A stretch of DNA of 64,000 nucleotides. It comes from Brucella sp. BE17. Lineage in GTDB: Bacteria > Pseudomonadota > Alphaproteobacteria > Rhizobiales > Rhizobiaceae. The DNA lies in NCBI RefSeq assembly GCF_039545455.1, contig NZ_CP154467.1, positions 1,054,001 to 1,118,000 on the forward strand, read 5' to 3'. A model generated the notes under the pieces. The model ran no database searches. It was not told the DNA's origin and was given only the letters and a program-made list of their open reading frames with translations. Shown piece after piece: positions 60,630-64,000 of this stretch. The position numbers and the translations under genes were made by a program. How positions within the stretch are numbered: the stretch's first letter is position 1; each line of letters opens with the position of its first letter.

Positions 60630-61841
60630 TCTTTTCAATTTGCGACCACAATAAAGCGTGACAGGCAGGGCCTGCCGCCAGGCATCGAACGAACCAAGCG
60701 GCCCGGCCTGCGCCAGCGAAAGCCGCAAAAGCTCACCGCCAAAACGTTGCTTCCAGTCGAAAAGCCGCATCTCGCTTTGCAGCGTCACCGCATTGGCGAC
60801 AAGCCGCCCACCGGGCTTCAGCGCGTCCCAGCACGCTTCCAAGACACCCGAATCCGTGACGCCACCACCGATGAAAATCGCATCCGGTTGATGAAGACCT
60901 TCAAAAGCATCCGGCGCTTGCCCCATGACCAGTTCCAGCCCCGGAACACCCAGAGCCGCACGATTGTTTGCAATCAAGCCCTGTCGCCCTTCATGTGCCT
61001 CAATGGCAATGGCGCGGCAGGATGGATGCATGCGCATCCACTCAATACCAATCGAGCCGCAGCCCGCGCCCACATCCCAGAGCAGTTCTCCCGGCAAGGG
61101 GGCGAGCCGCGACAGCGTCACCGCACGTATGTCGCGCTTGGTCAGTTGCCCGTCATTTTCAAAGGCTTCATCCGGCAATCCCACCACTGGCGAAAGGACC
61201 ATTGCATCCGGGCCAGCGATACATTCGACGGCTACGATATTCAGCGCCGCACAGCAATTCTCCGTCCAATCACAGGCAATGGCATGAAGATGCCGCTCTT
61301 GCGGTCCGCCAAGATGTTCCAAAACATCGATACGGCTGTGTTCGAAGCCACGCGCTTTAAGCGTATCGGCAATTGTTCGCGGCGTCGTGCCATCATGGCT
61401 TAGAACCAGCATCCGTTCTCCAGGCAATATATGCGGGACAAGCAGCTCGAATGGACGTCCATGTACACTCAACGAACGCACATTCTGCAAGGACCAGCCC
61501 ATACGGGCGGCTGCCAGCGAGAACGAAGAAGGATGCGGAATGATCTGCATTTCTTTGGACGAAAAATGACGGCTCAAAGATGCGCCCATTCCGTAAAACA
61601 TCGGATCACCGCTGGCCAGTACAACGACCCGCTTGCCCCGCTCGGCAGAGATCATAGCAAAAGCCTTATCGAAGGGCGAAGGCCATGAAATGCGTCGTGC
61701 ATTGGGTGTCGCGCCTACAAGCGCGAGATGTCGTGCACCGCCAAACACAACATCGGCTGCGTTGATAGCGTCCCGCGCCATCACACCCAATCCGTCCAAT
61801 CCGTCTTCGCCGATACCGATGACCTTAAGCCAGCATGTCAT
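60627..61841 (-). CDS. cobL: Precorrin-6Y C5,15-methyltransferase (decarboxylating)
   Basis: A 404-residue fused enzyme of the aerobic cobalamin pathway, with an N-terminal CbiE-type methyltransferase domain ([14 protein letters not shown], then [16 protein letters not shown]) and a C-terminal CbiT-type domain ([20 protein letters not shown]). The ATG at 61841 gives [11 protein letters not shown]; a longer frame to 61937 is not conserved. It is divergent from cobG across 94 nt. Confidence 0.96.
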   Translation of the reverse strand: MTCWLKVIGIGEDGLDGLGVMARDAINAADVVFGGARHLALVGATPNARRISWPSPFDKAFAMISAERGKRVVVLASGDPMFYGMGASLSRHFSSKEMQIIPHPSSFSLAAARMGWSLQNVRSLSVHGRPFELLVPHILPGERMLVLSHDGTTPRTIADTLKARGFEHSRIDVLEHLGGPQERHLHAIACDWTENCCAALNIVAVECIAGPDAMVLSPVVGLPDEAFENDGQLTKRDIRAVTLSRLAPLPGELLWDVGAGCGSIGIEWMRMHPSCRAIAIEAHEGRQGLIANNRAALGVPGLELVMGQAPDAFEGLHQPDAIFIGGGVTDSGVLEACWDALKPGGRLVANAVTLQSEMRLFDWKQRFGGELLRLSLAQAGPLGSFDAWRQALPVTLYCGRKLKR

Positions 61842-61935
61842 GCCTTTGCTCCTTTGCTGCGGTGGTAGAGTGCGGCAGCACGAAGCGCAAGTGCACCCAC
61901 TTTGCGCACGCAATTTCAAGGCGTATAAGACAGTC

Positions 61936-63252
61936 ATGTTGAATCGTCAGCCAGTGCGAACAAGCGCGGAAAATATCAACGACCGGCGCAATGCCTGTCC
62001 AGGATTATCGCGCATGGTCATGGCGCGGGACGGCGCGATTGCGCGCATAAAATTGCCACTGGGGCGGCTTACAGCCGATCAGGCATTGCGGTTGGCCGAC
62101 ATTGCAGCGGATTTTGCAGGCGGCGCAGTCGAGCTTTCCATCCGCAGCAATCTCCAGCTACGCGGCATTGCGCCAGAACACTGGGATCAGGCCGTCGGCG
62201 CGCTGCATGAGGCCGGGCTTGGCGCAAATGTTCCTTCCGCTGACGATATTCGAAATGTCATGGTAAGCCCCACCGCGGGCATCGACGCAGGTCAGCTTCT
62301 GGATGTATCGCCTCTGGCACGTTCATTGCTCGCCATGCTGGAAGATGAGGTTTCTTTTCATAGTCTTTCGCCCAAATTTTCGTTTCAGATCGACGGCGGC
62401 GAAAATTGCGCGATGATTTCGCATCCCGGCGATATCTGGTTCTCTGCGATGAAGGACGGCAAGCATTTCGTCTTCGGGCTTGCTTCCGCACCAGACGAGG
62501 CAACGCTCGGCAAAATCGAAGCACAAACCCTTCTTCCCTTCGTGAAGACGCTGTTGCAGCTTTCCATCGCACAGGGTTCGCCTGCGCGTATGAAATATCT
62601 GTTCCAGACCATGCCCGTTGCAAAATTCATGCGCGAACTTGCAGCACGCTTTGCCATCGAACCGCTAGAAGATTGGAAACGATCCACGCCAGACGCGTTT
62701 GCGCATTTGGGCAAGCATCGCCAAGTGGATGGAAAATACTACGTCGGCGCGACGCCACTGTTGGGCAGACTTAACGCCACTCAATTGAAAAGCATCGCAA
62801 CAATCGCCAGAGACGCAAATGGTGGCGAAATCCGGCTCACGCCCTGGCAAAGCCTCCTGCTGCCCCATATCGGGGGCGATCAATGCGATGCGCTTATCCA
62901 ACAATTGCATGATATGGGCCTCGCCACCGCCGTCAATAGCCCGCAAGCGCGGCTTCGGGCCTGCACCGGGACCTCTGGCTGCGCGTCGGCACGGGCTGAC
63001 ACGCGCAGTGATGCGCAGCATATGGCAGCACAGCTCTATGACGACACGGGCGCCGTTCACCTGACCGGCTGCGCTAAATCCTGCGCGGCTCTTGCACCCC
63101 TGCCCTATACGCTTTTGGCCACCGCACCTGGGCGCTACGATGTCTTTTTTGCTGACAAGGCTGGACCATCCCGCTTCGGGCAGCTATTGGCGTCCGATAT
63201 GGCTATAGATAAAGCCGTGCGCCTTCTCAATTCACATGAGCGGAAACCATGA
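61936..63252 (+). CDS. cobG: Precorrin-3B synthase
   Basis: A 438-residue enzyme of the aerobic cobalamin route that oxidises precorrin-3A. It is homologous to sulfite/nitrite reductases: two ferredoxin-like half domains (for example [14 protein letters not shown]), the [11 protein letters not shown] and TGCAKSC cysteine motifs for the iron-sulfur cluster and siroheme-like site. The ATG at 61936 gives [10 protein letters not shown]. It overlaps cobH by 4 nt (ATGA). No cobalamin riboswitch pattern is seen in the 94-nt gap. Confidence 0.95.
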   Translation: MLNRQPVRTSAENINDRRNACPGLSRMVMARDGAIARIKLPLGRLTADQALRLADIAADFAGGAVELSIRSNLQLRGIAPEHWDQAVGALHEAGLGANVPSADDIRNVMVSPTAGIDAGQLLDVSPLARSLLAMLEDEVSFHSLSPKFSFQIDGGENCAMISHPGDIWFSAMKDGKHFVFGLASAPDEATLGKIEAQTLLPFVKTLLQLSIAQGSPARMKYLFQTMPVAKFMRELAARFAIEPLEDWKRSTPDAFAHLGKHRQVDGKYYVGATPLLGRLNATQLKSIATIARDANGGEIRLTPWQSLLLPHIGGDQCDALIQQLHDMGLATAVNSPQARLRACTGTSGCASARADTRSDAQHMAAQLYDDTGAVHLTGCAKSCAALAPLPYTLLATAPGRYDVFFADKAGPSRFGQLLASDMAIDKAVRLLNSHERKP

Positions 63253-63875
63253 TCGACTACATCCGCGACGGACAGGCCATTTATGACCGGTCCTTCGCCA
63301 TCATCCGCGCGGAAGCGGACCTATCGCGCATTCCCGGCGATCTTGAAAAGCTGGCCGTTCGCGTCATCCATGCCTGTGGCATGGTGAATGTGGTCGATGA
63401 CCTTGCTTTCTCGAAAAATGCCGGTGACGCCGGACGGCTGGCGCTTGCCAGAGGTGCGCCGATCCTCTGCGATGCGCGTATGGTCGCCGAAGGCATCACT
63501 CGTGCGCGTCTACCCGCCAACAATACGGTTATCTGCACCCTTAATGAACCGTCCGTACCGCAACTGGCGAAAAACATCGGCAATACCCGTTCGGCGGCGG
63601 CCCTCGACTTTTGGCTTCCGCATCTGGAAGGCAGCGTAGTCGCAATTGGCAACGCACCAACTGCGCTGTTCCGCCTGTTTGAGCTGCTCGATCAAGGTGC
63701 GCCAAAACCCGCGCTCATCATCGGCATGCCGGTCGGCTTTGTCGGCGCTGCGGAATCAAAGGACGAACTCATCGCAAACAGTCGTGGCGTGCCTTATGTG
63801 GTGGTGCGCGGGCGGCGCGGCGGCAGCGCCATGACGGCAGCAGCCGTCAACGCCCTTGCCTCGGAGCGCGAATAA
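63249..63875 (+). CDS. cobH: Precorrin-8X methylmutase
   Basis: A 208-residue enzyme converting precorrin-8X to hydrogenobyrinate. The catalytic histidine is His41 in [16 protein letters not shown]. Other family segments are [17 protein letters not shown] and [19 protein letters not shown]. Its start overlaps cobG by 4 nt and its stop overlaps the next gene by 1 nt, so the cob genes are translationally coupled. Confidence 0.97.
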   Translation: MIDYIRDGQAIYDRSFAIIRAEADLSRIPGDLEKLAVRVIHACGMVNVVDDLAFSKNAGDAGRLALARGAPILCDARMVAEGITRARLPANNTVICTLNEPSVPQLAKNIGNTRSAAALDFWLPHLEGSVVAIGNAPTALFRLFELLDQGAPKPALIIGMPVGFVGAAESKDELIANSRGVPYVVVRGRRGGSAMTAAAVNALASERE

Positions 63876-64000
63876 TGGCCTCTAAAGGCAGGCTTTTCGG
63901 GCTGGGCGTCGGTCCAGGTGATCCCGAGCTCATCACCATGAAGGCATTGCGGCTTTTGCAGGCAGCTCCGGTCGTCGCCTATCATGCCGCCAAGGGCAAG
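63875..64000 (+). CDS. cobI: Precorrin-2 C20-methyltransferase (5' part, cut by window edge)
   Basis: The first 42 codons of a gene continuing beyond the window. The sequence [20 protein letters not shown], then [20 protein letters not shown], is the N-terminus of SAM-dependent CobI/CbiL methyltransferases (the [11 protein letters not shown] motif). It overlaps the cobH stop by 1 nt (TAATG), so it belongs to the same operon. Confidence 0.9.
   Translation, partial: MASKGRLFGLGVGPGDPELITMKALRLLQAAPVVAYHAAKGK

Noticed and set aside
61842..61935. Cobalamin riboswitch between cobL and cobG
   Set aside because: The gap is only 94 nt and no B12-box-like sequence is visible, so a full cobalamin riboswitch cannot fit.

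Overview
The window is chromosomal DNA of an alphaproteobacterium of the order Rhizobiales (Hyphomicrobiales), most likely Brucellaceae (Brucella/Ochrobactrum group). Pointers are a two-copy tuf arrangement with tRNA-Tyr, tRNA-Gly and tRNA-Trp around the second copy, a nearly continuous beta-str-S10-spc-alpha block, a small Omp25/Omp31-type beta-barrel protein, a twin cold-shock-domain protein and an aerobic (cob) cobalamin pathway. The genus is inferred from gene content and recalled protein sequences, not from a search.

Region 1 (1-38 kb, mostly minus strand, so transcription runs right to left) is the core gene-expression machinery. In transcription order: tRNA-Tyr, tRNA-Gly, tuf copy 2, tRNA-Trp, secE, nusG, rplK, rplA, rplJ, rplL, rpoB, rpoC; then a plus-strand pair (22.7-23.5 kb: an acidic protein of unknown function and a secreted LprI-like protein); then rpsL, rpsG, fusA, tuf copy 1, rpsJ, rplC, rplD, rplW, rplB, rpsS, rplV, rpsC, rplP, rpmC, rpsQ, rplN, rplX, rplE, rpsN, rpsH, rplF, rplR, rpsE, rpmD, rplO, secY, adk, rpsM, rpsK, rpoA, rplQ. 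After the rplQ terminator come a periplasmic DegP-type protease and rarA. Many genes overlap or nearly touch. The larger gaps carry RNA hairpins (rplA-rplJ, rplL-rpoB, rplO-secY) or small repeats (rpsQ-rplN, rpoA-rplQ).

Region 2 (38-56 kb) is a mix of single genes and small operons on both strands: an rlmB-type rRNA methyltransferase, a CBS-pair protein, a rhomboid protease, a PAS protein, a gamma-carbonic anhydrase, a DUF3126 protein with a TTG start, cysE, an alpha/beta hydrolase, a DUF192 protein, a twin cold-shock protein, gloA, a Tim44-like protein, recJ, glpX, hom, an AlaC-type aminotransferase and two predicted lipoproteins, one an M15-type peptidase. The run alaC-hom-glpX-recJ is co-directional.

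Region 3 (55.6-64 kb) holds tRNA-Glu, a possible 44-residue gene, sfsA, map, radC, an outer-membrane beta-barrel gene and a siderophore-interacting protein gene downstream of cobL. Divergent from cobL is the start of the cob operon: cobG, cobH and a cobI cut by the window edge.

I see no phage, plasmid, insertion sequence, CRISPR array, defence island or secondary-metabolite cluster, and no obviously new multi-gene system. The most interesting signals are non-coding: a four-unit hairpin array between rpsQ and rplN, an exact 48-bp tandem duplication starting at the rpoA stop codon with relatives before sfsA and the porin gene, a candidate small RNA before the rhomboid gene, a 41-nt palindrome at 44.8 kb, and a possible iron-responsive site before the siderophore-interacting protein gene.
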